Source: Platanthera guangdongensis (Eukaryota > Streptophyta > Magnoliopsida > Asparagales > Orchidaceae). Taken from it: a stretch of 64,000 nt of DNA. The stretch is from assembly GCA_039583875.1 (NCBI GenBank), contig CM077162.1:60990822-61054821 (forward strand), read 5' to 3'. The notes beneath the pieces are model-generated. The model had not been told where the DNA came from. It did no database searches and was given only the letters and a program-made list of their open reading frames with translations. The position numbers and the translations under genes are program-made. This document shows, one piece after another, positions 10,056-20,899 of this stretch. Each line of letters starts with the position of its first letter. The stretch's first letter is position 1.

Positions 10056-11285
10056 ATGACCCGAGGACAACCCTCAGAGTCTGAAGATTTAGACTTCGAC
10101 CCTGAGATCGAACGCTCTCTTGCGCGTATTCGATCTCATCGCCGAAATCCTTCTTTAGATCCCGAGGAATCTATCGGAGAACCCACTGTTGTAGTTATGG
10201 CCGCGCCTAACCTTCCCCCGGCGGCCGAGCGTACTATGTCTTATTACGCCCGGCCTAACCTGGATGATTCTGGGTCGAGTATTGTTCGACCTGCGGTGGC
10301 CAATAATAATTTTGAAATAAAGTCAAGTGTCATTCAAATGGTCCAAAACGCCGTGCAGTTCGATGGACTGCCGGATGAGGACCCGAATGTCCACTTATCA
10401 AATTTCTTGGAGATATGCGACACCTTCAAGATCAATGGCGTCACTGATGATGCCATTCGTTTGCGTTTATTTCCTTTTTCCCTTAAGTCCAAAGCCAAGG
10501 TGTGGTTGAATGCCCTCCCCCGAGGATGTATCACCACGTGGGCTGAGTTGACGGAACGGTTCCTAACGAAGTACTTTCCGCCCGCCAAAACTGCAAAGTT
10601 GCGGGCGGACATTTCTTCGTTTGTGCAGAACGATCCTGAGTCTCTATACGAGACTTGGGAACGGTTTAAGGAATTCCTCCGCCGTTGCCCGCACCACGCG
10701 CTGCCAACGTGGTTGCAAGTTCAAATTTTTTATAATGGGCTGAATTTTCAGACGCGTCAAATGATTGACGCGGCTGCCGGGGGTACGCTTAACAACAAAA
10801 CCCCCGAGGCCGCCCAGGCTTTATTCGAAGAGATGGCTATGAACGCCTATCAATGGAACGTCCCGCGGGGACGACCAAAGCCGGCGGCTGGTCTTTTTGA
10901 AGTGGATGCCACTGCTCTCTTGACCCTTCAAGTTGAAAGGTTAACAAAGCAGGTGGCGGAGATGTCTGCTGCCTCCTCCACTCCGCCTTGTTTTATTCCC
11001 CCTAACGTCTGCGTAGCTGAAGAGTTCGTGGACTTCATGGGAAATTCGGGTCGTCCTCCCTTCAACCCCAACAACAACCCTTATAGTAATAACTATAATC
11101 CGGGTTGGAGGAATCACCCCAACTTCTCGTGGAGCAACCCGAATAATGCTCAGCGTCCCCCTATTTCTTATGCGCCCGGATTTCTTCCTCCCCTCCTCTT
11201 CCGAAACCCTCCCCGATGGAGGAAAATTTTTCGAAGTATATTGCGTCCAACGAGTCAAATATCCGGAACATCACCGGATCGCTAA
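10056..11285 (+). CDS. gag: Athila Gag
   Basis: An ORF of 409 codons from the ATG at 10056, which opens [21 protein letters not shown], the usual Athila Gag start. It forms the particle shell around the element RNA. The capsid-like retrotransposon Gag domain is at about residues 85-260, including [39 protein letters not shown] and [16 protein letters not shown]. The C-terminal part holds the Asn-rich [19 protein letters not shown] segment. There is no CCHC knuckle, as is common in this lineage. The last 20 or so residues, after the PGFLPPLL segment, are probably out of frame: the expected continuation is in the pol frame. Confidence 0.93.
   Translation: MTRGQPSESEDLDFDPEIERSLARIRSHRRNPSLDPEESIGEPTVVVMAAPNLPPAAERTMSYYARPNLDDSGSSIVRPAVANNNFEIKSSVIQMVQNAVQFDGLPDEDPNVHLSNFLEICDTFKINGVTDDAIRLRLFPFSLKSKAKVWLNALPRGCITTWAELTERFLTKYFPPAKTAKLRADISSFVQNDPESLYETWERFKEFLRRCPHHALPTWLQVQIFYNGLNFQTRQMIDAAAGGTLNNKTPEAAQALFEEMAMNAYQWNVPRGRPKPAAGLFEVDATALLTLQVERLTKQVAEMSAASSTPPCFIPPNVCVAEEFVDFMGNSGRPPFNPNNNPYSNNYNPGWRNHPNFSWSNPNNAQRPPISYAPGFLPPLLFRNPPRWRKIFRSILRPTSQISGTSPDR
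11184..11231 (+). other. Gag-pol frame offset region
   Basis: Gag reads in one frame through PGFLPP, and the homologous continuation ([12 protein letters not shown]) reads in the frame one base earlier. The change falls in a pyrimidine tract at 11184-11200. A nearby A4T5 run at 11223-11231 is a second conceivable slip site. In Athila elements gag and pol are commonly one ORF, so a one-base deletion is the simplest reading. Programmed -1 frameshifting is the alternative. Confidence 0.75.
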
Positions 11286-14200
11286 AAACACTCGAACAAC
11301 AGGTTGGACAGCTGGCGAGGATGATGTCCGAGCGCGCGCTCGGGGCACTGCCGGGAAACACGGAGCCCAATCCGCGGGAAAACGCCAACGCTATAACCCT
11401 CCGTAGCGGAAAGGAGGTGGTCGATCCAAAACGGACCGACCCTCAGGTAGATATTTCACCTCCGACCCCTCTTCCTCTTTCTTCGCTCACGCCGCCTTTA
11501 CCTATTATAAAAGAAAAAATTATTTTAAAGAATGCTCTTCCGTATCCGCATAAGTTAGAAAACGAGCGTAAGGACGCGCAATATGAAAAATTTATTTTAT
11601 TACTAAAACAAATTCACATTAATGTTCCTTTTTGCGAGGCTATCTCGCAAATGCCCAAATATGCGAAATTTTTAAAAGAACTACTTTCTAATAAACGTAA
11701 ATTAGAGGATATTTCGCATGTATCTCTCAACGCTGTCTGCTCGGCGGCCCTTACTAATAAATTGCCCACAAAACAAAACGACCCGGGACGGTTTTCCATC
11801 CCGTGCCTTTTTGGCAATATATTAGTAAAGTACGCCTTAGCTGATTTAGGGGCTAGCATTAATCTGATGCCGTTCTCGCTCTTTTTGCATTTAGGTTTGG
11901 GTACTCCTAGTCCTATGAATATGCGCATCCAATTAGCGGATCGCTCGGTTAAGTTCCCTATCGGGGTAGTGGAGGACGTCCTTGTCCGAGTCGACAAGTT
12001 TACCTTCCCGGTAGACTTCATCATCTTAGATATCGAGGAGGACGCTGAGGTACCAGTAATACTCGGTCGCCCTTTTCTCGCCACCTCCCGCGCACTAATA
12101 GATGTTAGTAATGGTATCCTTCTCCTCCGAGTAGGCGATGACCAAGTTAGTTTCTCTATTAATCCCTCGATGGACAATTTGTCATCGAGCGACGATTTCT
12201 GCTATTCTTTAGATTCCTTTTTCGGAGATCGTTCTTCTCCCATTTTTGAGTCCGTATTTTTAAATGACGATATTTATGCGCTCGAAAATTTTAACTGCGA
12301 TGAGGATACATCTATAGACTTGCCTTTCGAACCAATTGGTAAGAAAGACATAGGAATTAAAACCTCCCTAGAAGAACCGCCCATCCTAGACCTCAAACCC
12401 TTACCCGCCTCGCTCAAGTACGCTTTTTTGGGAAAAGGTGATACGCTCCCCGTTATCATTTCTTCGGACTTGAGTGATTCGGAGACTTCCGATTTATTGG
12501 AAGTTTTATTTAAACATCGCCACGCAATTGCGTGGCAAATCTCTGACCTAAAGGGGATTAGCCCCTCCTTTTGCACCCATAAGATTTTCCTAAACGATAA
12601 TTGCCGCAAAACGATACAGCCGCAACGTCGTCTTAACCCAAACATGAAAGACGTCGTTAAAGCCGAAATCATTAAGTTATTAGATGCGGGGATTATCTAC
12701 CCTATTTCGGACAGTGCATGGGTTAGTCCCGTGCATGTCGTGCCCAAGAAGGGCGGTCTTACCGTAGTGGCGAATGAGCATAACGAGCTTGTCCCAACTC
12801 GTACTGTTACGGGTTGGCGAGTGTGCATCGACTATAGGAAACTTAACGACGCCACCCGCAAGGACCATTTCCCTCTGCCATTTCTAGACCAGATTTTAGA
12901 GCGTTTATCCGGTCATCCGTATTATTGTTTTCTTGATGGTTTATCGGGGTTTTTCCAAATCCCCATTTCCCCCGATGATCAAGAGAAAACAACTTTTACT
13001 TGCCCGTTTGGCACCTTCGCCTATCGAAGAATGCCATTTGGACTCTGCAACGCGCCAGCTACATTCCAAAGATGTATGCTAGCGATCTTTGGCGAGCTAG
13101 TAGAAGACATTATGGAAGTCTTTATGGATGACTTCTCTGTTTTCGGACGCTCTTTTCCCGATTGCCTTCACAATTTAGATCGTGTCCTTCAACGGTGCGA
13201 GGACACAAGCCTTGTTTTAAATTGGGAAAAATGCAACTTTATCGTTCGAGGAGGTTTGGTCCTCGGCCATATGATTTCGTCTAAGGGGATAGAGGTGGAT
13301 AAGGCCAAGATAGAAATTATAGAAAAACTTCCGCATCCAACCAACGTAAAATCTATTAGGAGTTTCTTAGGCCATGCGGGCTTTTATCGACGCTTCATTC
13401 AAGACTTTTCAAAAATAACAAAGCCGCTAACTCACCTCTTGGAAAAGGAATCACGTTTCATCTTTAGTAGCGAATGCGAGTCCGCCTTTAATTCGATAAA
13501 ACAAAAACTTATCTCTTCACCTATTTTAGTGGCCCCTAATTGGTCCCTTCCGTTCGAAATAATGTGCGACGCTAGTGATATTGCCTTAGGTGCCGTTCTT
13601 GGCCAACGCGTGGAAAAACATTTTCATCCTATTTATTACGCTAGCAAGACGCTCACTTCCGCACAAGTAAATTACACGACAACGGAAAAGGAACTCTTAG
13701 CCGTCGTTTTCGCTTTCGATAAGTTTCGCTCGTATATAACGCTTTCTAAAGTTATCGTTTTTACCGATCACTCCGCGCTTAAATATTTATTAGCTAAAAA
13801 TGATGCGAAGCCCCGCCTTCTTCGATGGATTCTCCTCCTACAAGAGTTTGATTTGGAGATCCGAGATAAGCGGGGAGCGGAAAATCTAGCGGCGGACCAC
13901 CTCTCCCGTTTAGAAAATCCGGGTGCGGAAGCGCTCGTCGAATCTGAAATAAATGACAGATTCCCCGAGGAACGCCTTCTTGCCATTAATAAATCTTCGT
14001 CATCTTCGCCTTGGTTCGCAGATTTTGCAAATTTTTTAGTAGCGCGGGTCCTTCCAAAAGAATTTTCCAGTCATCAAAAGAAGAAATTCTTTTCTGACTT
14101 GAAAAATTTCTTTTGGGAGGACCCATTTCTTTTTCGTATCTGCGCGGACCAAGCGGTTCGACGATGCGTTGCGGGTGTGGAGTGCTTACAAATTCTTAAG

Positions 14201-15310
14201 CACTGCCACGAGGGTCCAGCCGGTGGGCATTATCAAGCCAACCGGACCGCTCGGAAGGCGCTAGAGGCGGGCTACTTTTGGCCCACTCTCTTCAAAGACG
14301 CGCATAATTTTGTGCGCGCATGCGATAGCTGTCAGCGGTCGGGTAACATCTCTCGTCGCGACGAGATGCCCCAAAACATGTTTTTAGAGTGCGAAGTCTT
14401 CGATTTGTGGGGCATAGATTTTGTTGGCCCCCTACCTCCGTCTTTCAAAAATATGTATATTTTAGTGGCGGTCGACTACGTATCGAGGTGGGCGGAAGCG
14501 CAAGCTCTCCCCACCAATGATGCGCGAGTCGTCGTTACATTTCTTAAAAAATTATTTTCTCGCTTCGGCACGCCTCGCGCAATTGTTAGTGATAGGGGAA
14601 CGCATTTCTGTAACGCTCTTATGGCTAAGACGTTAGCTAAATACGGAGTCACGCACAAGCTTGCCACCCCCTACCACCCGCAAACAAGTGGCCAAGTCGA
14701 GGTAGTAAATCGAGAGATTAAGCGAATTTTAGAAAAAACCGTTTCGCTAAATAGGAAAGATTGGTCCGTTAAACTCGACGATGCGTTGTGGGCATATCGG
14801 ACGGCATACAAAACCGCTATTGGATGTACGCCGTTCCGGTTAGTCTACGGCAAAGCGTGCCATTTACCCGTAGAATTAGAACATCGCGCACTTTGGGCTT
14901 TAAAACTCTTAAACCTCGACTCCAACTTAGCCGCTCAGAATAGAAAACTGCAACTAAACGAGCTCGATGAATGGCGTGCGAACGCTTACGAGAGCAATAA
15001 ATTCTATAAGGAGCGCTCTAAGTTATATCACGATCGAAAAATCAAGTCCCAAAAATTATTTTCTCCGGGCGATCTTGTCCTTCTTTACAATTCACGCCTT
15101 AGGCTTTTTCCAGGTAAATTAAAATCTAGATGGTCGGGTCCCTTCTTAGTTGAAGAAGTTTTTCCTTATGGAACCGTACTCGTCTCCCACCCGGACAAAG
15201 GCTCTTTTAAAGTAAACGGTCATCAGTTAAAGTCTTACATCGCGGGCGACCCAGTGATCGGTTTTAGCGAAACCATAACTTTCCTCCACATTATAAACCC
15301 GCCAAAATAG
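11216..15310 (+). CDS. pol: Athila Pol: protease, reverse transcriptase, RNase H, integrase
   Basis: An uninterrupted ORF of 1364 codons. Its first 60 residues (LEQQVGQLA, then [14 protein letters not shown] and ITLRSGKE) are the family's Gag-PR linker, so the listed ATG is only the first in frame. Protease active site ADLGAS is at residue 209. RT shows [33 protein letters not shown] and catalytic FMDDF at 636. RNase H begins at CDASD (784) and includes DHSALKYLL. Integrase has an HHCC zinc domain ([11 protein letters not shown] to CDSCQRSG) and a complete D,D-35-E triad at D1068, D1126 and E1162. There is no chromodomain. All key residues are present, so the enzyme set could be functional if translated. 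It lies one frame behind gag, with a 70-bp overlap. Confidence 0.96.
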   Translation: MEENFSKYIASNESNIRNITGSLKTLEQQVGQLARMMSERALGALPGNTEPNPRENANAITLRSGKEVVDPKRTDPQVDISPPTPLPLSSLTPPLPIIKEKIILKNALPYPHKLENERKDAQYEKFILLLKQIHINVPFCEAISQMPKYAKFLKELLSNKRKLEDISHVSLNAVCSAALTNKLPTKQNDPGRFSIPCLFGNILVKYALADLGASINLMPFSLFLHLGLGTPSPMNMRIQLADRSVKFPIGVVEDVLVRVDKFTFPVDFIILDIEEDAEVPVILGRPFLATSRALIDVSNGILLLRVGDDQVSFSINPSMDNLSSSDDFCYSLDSFFGDRSSPIFESVFLNDDIYALENFNCDEDTSIDLPFEPIGKKDIGIKTSLEEPPILDLKPLPASLKYAFLGKGDTLPVIISSDLSDSETSDLLEVLFKHRHAIAWQISDLKGISPSFCTHKIFLNDNCRKTIQPQRRLNPNMKDVVKAEIIKLLDAGIIYPISDSAWVSPVHVVPKKGGLTVVANEHNELVPTRTVTGWRVCIDYRKLNDATRKDHFPLPFLDQILERLSGHPYYCFLDGLSGFFQIPISPDDQEKTTFTCPFGTFAYRRMPFGLCNAPATFQRCMLAIFGELVEDIMEVFMDDFSVFGRSFPDCLHNLDRVLQRCEDTSLVLNWEKCNFIVRGGLVLGHMISSKGIEVDKAKIEIIEKLPHPTNVKSIRSFLGHAGFYRRFIQDFSKITKPLTHLLEKESRFIFSSECESAFNSIKQKLISSPILVAPNWSLPFEIMCDASDIALGAVLGQRVEKHFHPIYYASKTLTSAQVNYTTTEKELLAVVFAFDKFRSYITLSKVIVFTDHSALKYLLAKNDAKPRLLRWILLLQEFDLEIRDKRGAENLAADHLSRLENPGAEALVESEINDRFPEERLLAINKSSSSSPWFADFANFLVARVLPKEFSSHQKKKFFSDLKNFFWEDPFLFRICADQAVRRCVAGVECLQILKHCHEGPAGGHYQANRTARKALEAGYFWPTLFKDAHNFVRACDSCQRSGNISRRDEMPQNMFLECEVFDLWGIDFVGPLPPSFKNMYILVAVDYVSRWAEAQALPTNDARVVVTFLKKLFSRFGTPRAIVSDRGTHFCNALMAKTLAKYGVTHKLATPYHPQTSGQVEVVNREIKRILEKTVSLNRKDWSVKLDDALWAYRTAYKTAIGCTPFRLVYGKACHLPVELEHRALWALKLLNLDSNLAAQNRKLQLNELDEWRANAYESNKFYKERSKLYHDRKIKSQKLFSPGDLVLLYNSRLRLFPGKLKSRWSGPFLVEEVFPYGTVLVSHPDKGSFKVNGHQLKSYIAGDPVIGFSETITFLHIINPPK

Positions 15311-17104
15311 TCAAGCTACACGACTATAAACAAAGCGCTCCTGGGAGGCACCCCTCGCTTATCTTTTTCGCCCATTTCCTCATTACCTTTGCTGCTTTTT
15401 CTAATAAACGCAGGGTTTCTGATCGGCCTCCCCCTCCGCATTTCAGGGAAGCTTCTACCCCCTTCCCTTTCTTTTCTTTGTACATATTGTTTTTCCATTC
15501 TGTTCCGCATACTTACGATACAACATTGCGGACAATGTTGGACTTAAGTATGGGGGTATTTTCGTGCTTTACTTTCTGCACTTCAATTTTTATGCATTTC
15601 AAAAAAGAAAAATACAAAAAAAAATACATATAACAACAAAACAAAAACAAAAAAAATTAAAAAAACATCTTAAAATGAAACAAAAAATTTTTAAATGAAA
15701 AAACAAAAAAAATTAAATGAAAAAACAAAAATCCAAAAAATTTGTTTCTTGTTTTGTTCTCTTTCTCTTTTCCAAAAACTCAAAAAAACAAAACAAAAAA
15801 TTATTTTGTTTAGTTTCACTTTGTATATCTTTTTTGTTTTTTCTCTCTCCCCCTTCCTCATTCTTGTACAAACCTTTTTCTTTTTCTCCCTTATTTTTGT
15901 ACATATTATGAAAATTCTCTTAAAAAATACAAAAAAAAAGATAATAGTTCAAAAAATTTTTCAAAAAACAATTTGAGAAAAACAAAAATACAAAAAAAGG
16001 ATAATAAATGAAAAACAAACAAAAAAAATGATAACAAAAACTATAAAAATAATAAAAAAATGTGTTTTGAAATAAATAAATTAAATATTCCATACTTAAC
16101 TTTTCTGCTATCCAAAAATTCTGTTCTGAGTTTATTTATATGTGAATACTATTAATTCTCTGTTTGCTACCCGTTTGTTAATTATTGATTGAAACATTTA
16201 AATAGCCGGGGTTAAGTTTTAAAAAATTCTTTATGCTTTGTTAAAACTAGCGGACTCGTTTTAGGCACTACTTTTAATTTTTCATTAATAGGAGCACGTA
16301 TATTATGTTAGGAAATAACGAATATAGAATTCAATTATACTTACTTTTAGCTTTCTGAAAAAAATTGGGACGTACAAATTATTAAGGTTGCTCTCAAAAA
16401 TTTTTAGGATTACAATCTAGTTTTCCTTTCTCCCCTTACTTTTCATGACCTACTTGGCATGAAAAATTTTATCCTTAAAAGATCTTATGTCAATGGGAAC
16501 AAGATTTCGTTCCGTAAACATAGGCACCCAATAATTTTAAAAGATTATATAGGGAGTAAGAGGATAAAATTCATTACTCCTAAAAATATACATTGGGTTA
16601 ATTTTATTTTTATGAAGTTGAAAAACAAAAATCATATTAGGAAAATAAGATTTCGTTTTCCTAATAATCCAAAAGAAAAAAAAACATGGATGTTCGAGAA
16701 AAAATTACCTCACCTCAAATATCAAAACCCTCTTCATAAACCACACTACCCCCTTAGCCAATTACACGATTCTAGAATTAATTCAAAAATCTTTTTGAGA
16801 GCATAATTAGTAAATTGTGTTATTTCCGGTAGCACTCGTATAAGCTAGAATTCTTATAATTCCAAACTATTTTCGTTAACCTAACCATTACAAATGTTGC
16901 CTTCTATTTGATTACATCAAGAAGTCTTTTGGCCAAAACTTTTACGCTATTTAAATCATCTACATAATTTTAGGACTTAACTCTTACACCCCGTATATTT
17001 ATTTCGATCTCTCTTATAATTGATTAAGCGATAGCCAAAACTTAGAGTTTTTTTTATTCCTTATAGATTCACCTCAAACTTTTGCTCTGGAATAGCAAAA
17101 GCCT
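15311..17104 (+). other. Athila 3' non-coding region
   Basis: This 1.8-kb stretch has no env-like ORF. It contains an upstream copy of the polypurine-tract sequence (AAGTATGGGGGTATTTT at 15545-15561), a long A-rich then T/C-rich low-complexity tract at 15590-16080, and AT-rich sequence to the terminal polypurine tract. A 115-codon ORF at 16459-16806 is Lys/Ile/Asn-rich, as AT-rich DNA gives by chance, and I do not support it as a gene. Confidence 0.8.
15545..15561 (+). promoter_or_regulatory. Internal polypurine-tract-like copy in Athila
   Basis: AAGTATGGGGGTATTTT repeats the terminal tract at 17105-17119, about 235 bp after the pol stop and 1.56 kb before the LTR. It could act as a second plus-strand primer. 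Confidence 0.6.
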
Positions 17105-17119
17105 AAGTATGGGGGTATT
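17105..17119 (+). promoter_or_regulatory. Polypurine tract, Athila
   Basis: AAGTATGGGGGTATT directly precedes the 3' LTR start TGATGAACTG, the required position for plus-strand priming. Confidence 0.85.
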
Positions 17120-17290
17120 TGATGAACTGTAAATATGCGTATTTTTATGCACATTAATTTAGTCATTTTCATTTATTTTCGTCGTTTTTACTTATTTTTG
17201 TTCAATAAAATGTTCCTATTCTTGTAAATTTTCTCCTAACTTGTTTTATTTTATTTTGCAGAAAAATTCCAAAATCTGCCAAAATTTGGG

Positions 17291-17847
17291 AAGTACACGC
17301 CCGTGACACATGGGTCACGCCCGTGACCGAGCCGTGATTGTGCATTTCCCGTGAAATCGGAAAATTTCTGAAGAAAAAGCTCGACACGCCTGGCGACACG
17401 CCCGTGTCACCCGACACGGGGCGTGACCCAAGCCCGTGTCCTCTCCTCTCGACGAATTCCGCTCGACGATCGTCGAGTGTCGACCCCAACTGTCACGCCC
17501 AGTGTCACGCCCGTGACCGAGGGCGTGACCCAATTTCAGCTCAACGATTTCGACTCGACACTTTCCGCTCGACATTCGTCGAGTGTCGACCCCAACTGTC
17601 ACGCCCATAGTCACGCCCGTGACATGGGGCGTGACCTTTCCAGCTGGCCCGACAAGATGCTGCCGAGGACATTTAACGCAACCTGCGCCCGGTTCTACCT
17701 CCCCGTCACGCCCAGAGTCACGCCCGTGACATGGGGCGTGACTGCTGCGAACTCAGCCCGAAGTCAACCTTGCTGTCCAATCGCCGGCCGCCTTCATGAA
17801 TAGTACTGTCACGCCCCCCCTACACGCCCGTGACCGAGGGCGTGTAC
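17291..17847. repeat. CACGCCCGTG palindrome array in Athila 3' LTR
   Basis: Same array as in the 5' LTR, somewhat less decayed: for example the GTGTCACGCCCGTGACCGAG copy here is GTATCACGCCCGTGACCGAG in the 5' LTR. Confidence 0.9.
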
Positions 17848-17862
17848 TTAGAATTTTTTTTC

Positions 17863-17871
17863 TATAAATAG
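17863..17871 (+). promoter_or_regulatory. TATA box, Athila 3' LTR
   Basis: TATAAATAG follows the array, as in the 5' LTR. Transcription from here would read out into the disrupted Sirevirus. Confidence 0.7.
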
Positions 17872-18988
17872 CCCAGTTCTGTAAGGTCCAAGGGTTCAGA
17901 TTTTTGGGCCAAGTTAGTGTCTTTTTGTGGGCTGCATCCGTGATTTTCAAAGCTATGTAAGGAGATTTCTCCCTTTTTTTATTTCATTTCTTGTTTTGTC
18001 TTAGCTTTAGCACTTGTAATATCTTGTAATAGTTCCTAAAAATCAATAAAATGTTAGTTTTTCTCTTCATATTTAGCTTTGGAATGAACACTTGTGCCCA
18101 CTTTCTTTCTCCTTTTTATCCTTGGTTTTATCTTTGTTCTTCATTTAGTTCTCATTTTATGAAAAGTGTGTGTGTGTGTATGAGTGTAACTTATTTCCTT
18201 TACATGTTTTTTTTACTTGTTTTCATGCTTAGGGATGATAGGTTTTCCTCTTTACATGTTTAGTACTTTACATGCCTTTAAATTTTCTCAAGTTAGGTTT
18301 TGTTAGAAACTCATGAAATGATGAATTACAAACCTTTTCCATGTCTTCTTTTAATTTCTTCAACATCTTCACTCTTATGAGTGTGTAAAAAAGTTAAAGT
18401 TTCTTTTGTTTTTTTTTACTTAGCTTTATTTTGGAATGAAAACCTTTTTTCTTCTTTCTCTTTTATTTCAACTTTTTTTAGCTCTTTTATGAAATCATAG
18501 GAATGAAAATGTTGAAATTTTTATTTTCCAAAAACTTTGGTTTTTAATTTGTTTTGAAAAACTTTTGTCTTCTAAAATTGTAATTTCTTCTTTTTATTTG
18601 TTTTTGGCAAAACCTAAGCATGAAAAAGTTAAAGTTTTAATTTTTGAGCACCTTTGATTTTGACTTTATTTTGTAAAACTTTTTGCTCATTCTCTTTTTG
18701 TTTGTTCTTTCATATGTTTTGGGTAAGTTTTAGGAGTAGAAATCTTGTTATTTTCATTTTTAGGTAACTTTAATTTTTCTTTGTTATTAGTGTGCGTGAG
18801 TGTATGAGAATAAACTTTCTTTTGTTCTTCTTAAATTTTCATGTAGAGTGTGTGAGTGTAGGTATATAATTTTTATGCTTTCTTTTAATGCTTTGTTCAA
18901 TTTTGTAGAGTGTGTGAGTGTAGGTGTTAAATTTTATTACTTTCTTGAATTTCATATGGAGTGTGTGTGTTTGTGTGCATTTATTTCC

Positions 18989-19336
18989 GCCTACTCGTTA
19001 AGAGTTAAATGGCACATCGTTTTCATTTTCAGTCCTACTCGTTCGAGTAGTACTTGTAATTTTTCTTTCTTTATTTTTCCGCCTACTCACTTGAGTTTAA
19101 ATGGCCGGACTTTATTTCCCGCCTACTCGTTTGAGTAGGATTTGTATTTTTTTCTTTCTTTATTTTTTCCGCCTACTCACTTGAGTTAAATGGCCGGACT
19201 TTTTAGCCCTGTAGTCGCACTTATTTTCTCCTACTCATTTGAGTAGGACTCGCTTTCATTTCAGTCCTACTCGTTTGAGTAGGACTTGCAATTTTCAGCC
19301 TTTATTTACCGCCCCCACTCGTTTGAGTGGGACTCG
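18989..19336. repeat. CTACTCG...GAGTAG hairpin array in Athila 3' LTR
   Basis: About eight copies in the same order as at 8564-8912, with independent point changes, for example GAGTAGTACT where the 5' LTR has GAGTAGGACT. Confidence 0.9.
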
Positions 19337-20320
19337 CAAATTTAAATTATGCAAATTTCATTCATGTGTAACTTAGTTTCTGTTTAATTTATAATTTGGA
19401 GTGTGCGTGAGTTCTCATTTAGTTAACTTTTTAGCTTTCTAAATGTTGTTATTTTTCTTTTGCCCCTTTCTTATAAACGTTTAGTGTTTAATTTCGAACT
19501 CGCGCCTCACTAAATTATAAGCCGTCCCCATACCGATGTGTGGCTAATCGCTATTAGCCTCGGCATCGAAGAGCATTGGGACATTTAAAATGATTTATAA
19601 TAATTAAAGTTCTTTATTTTCATTTTAATTTAAGCACTTAGGGTTTACCCCGGGTTTACGACGCGTAGGACCACATATCGATGTGTGGGCCCTATTTCCG
19701 TAGTCCATATGCTAGCTAGCCAAGAGGCCGTGCATATGGACCGATCACCCCTGGGTAAATAGAGTTGCGTGCATACCCTCGAGAGAGGACAAGCGTAATT
19801 CTACCGGATTGGGTTCCCCCCCAATAGCGGGGTTCTTAGCGTAAAGCAGGCGTTAAGAGAAATCCTTCGTCGGACTAACGTTCGGTCGAATAGTCTTAAC
19901 GTTTAGGTGAGCGATATCCCTATAGCTAGGTGAGCTCATATTTGTGGAACCTCCACGGCCAAGTTGCCTTATTATTAATTTGAAAACTAAGTCTTTTTTT
20001 TATTAAAAATTGTTTTAGTCTTAATCCGATTCGATGCCGAGCGTTAACCCTTCATCGAATATTTTCTAAATCATTTTTTTTCGCTCCTTTGCTTTTCCGC
20101 CTTTTATTAAAGTAAAAAAAAATCCACCTTTTCTTTCAGTAAAATAATAGTCCTCCCGGAGGAGTAAGAATAGTCAACGCGACCCCGAGAACAATACGAC
20201 CTCGGTATTCACCCGAATATCGAGTACTACTTGCGATAGGTGCACTTGCCTACCCGAGCAAGCCCGCGGCGATCGACTCACCGAACCAACCACAGTAAGA
20301 GTCTGTTCGCGGGCCCATCA

Positions 20321-20325
20321 CCATT
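20321..20325. repeat. Target-site duplication, right copy, Athila
   Basis: Exact CCATT match to 6679-6683. Confidence 0.97.
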
Positions 20326-20501
20326 CTGTAATTTCCGTTCCATGTAGTTTAATGCGCCTGGTCATGAAATCCTTTAAATTGTGTTCTTCCATTAATTCCA
20401 AAATGTTGAGGAAGATAGTATCAGAATACTGGAAGGACTCAAAATCTATATCGAATCATGTATTGCTTCATTGCTGCTAGGGCTCCTGCTGGAATCGCCA
20501 T
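20326..20501 (-). pseudogene. Env-like third ORF of Sirevirus 1, N-terminal part
   Basis: A minus-strand ATG at 20499-20501 opens a short MAIPAGALAAM peptide. A one-base frame change near 20440 leads into a segment that reads FESFQYSDTIFLNILELM and continues through the CCATT site into the frame of 4036-6683. This locates the start of the third ORF, about 400 bp after the RNase H stop. The leader between 20502 and 20899 carries many TCGTCGA/TCGACGA motifs (20640-20890). Confidence 0.65.
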
Positions 20502-20639
20502 TGATGAACCTGCAAGAAACACAGAGAGAAACGGCGATCAAGAGCAAAGGAACTGAAAGCGCGGGACGGAGGTCGAAGAAAACCTAGATATAAGGTTTTC
20601 AAAATATGAATCGACAAACTCCGTTCCACGAAAAAGAGA

Positions 20640-20890
20640 AATTCTTCGAACTGAGCTCGACGAAATAAATTATAAACAGATAATTCGTCGATCTCATCCA
20701 AAGAATCGAAAACAGTTCGTCGAACTTCGTTCGACGAAATATCTTCTGAAGCAAAGTTCGTCGATCTCCGGTCGACGAAGATTGTTTCCACACACAAAGA
20801 ATTCGTCGATCTCCATTCGACGAGAATCTCTCAAACTTTCCCTACTTCGTCGAACTCCATTCGACGAACTCTGGAAAATTCGTCGAATGC
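20640..20890. repeat. TCGTCGA / TCGACGA motif cluster between pol and third ORF of Sirevirus 1
   Basis: Units such as TTCGTCGATCTC and TTCGACGAA alternate about every 20-30 bp. This is the same core motif as in the LTR arrays of this element. ORFs called here are by-products of the repeat. Confidence 0.8.
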
Positions 20891-20899
20891 AGACAAAAA

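Larger units (their letters stand above)
6684..20320 (+). mobile_element. Athila-type Ty3/gypsy retrotransposon, nearly intact
   Basis: The element is 13,637 bp with LTRs of 3215 and 3201 bp that are almost identical by eye, a perfect 5-bp target duplication, a tRNA-Asp primer site and a polypurine tract. Gag has the Athila-style [19 protein letters not shown] tail. Protease, RT, RNase H and integrase follow in one long open frame. The 1.8 kb after pol has no env ORF. It is the youngest structurally complete element in the window and lies inside Sirevirus 1. The only visible coding defect is a one-frame offset between gag and pol near 11184-11216. Confidence 0.97.
17120..20320 (+). repeat. 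Athila 3' LTR
   Basis: The 3201-bp partner of 6684-9898, with the same TGATGA...CATCA ends, CACGCCCGTG array (17291-17847), TATA box (17863-17871), hairpin array (18989-19336) and U5. Point differences and small indels are few. Some are CpG-type transitions: the left copy reads GAGCCATGACTG where this copy reads GAGCCGTGATTG. Confidence 0.97.

Noticed and set aside
15695..15976. Membrane-protein-like ORF (Phe/Leu/Ser-rich)
   Set aside because: It comes from a T/C- and A-rich low-complexity tract. The apparent membrane helix is a composition effect.
16459..16806. 115-codon ORF after Athila pol as an env or accessory gene
   Set aside because: Composition is Lys/Ile/Asn-rich as in AT-rich DNA, there is no motif, and it sits in a low-complexity 3' region.
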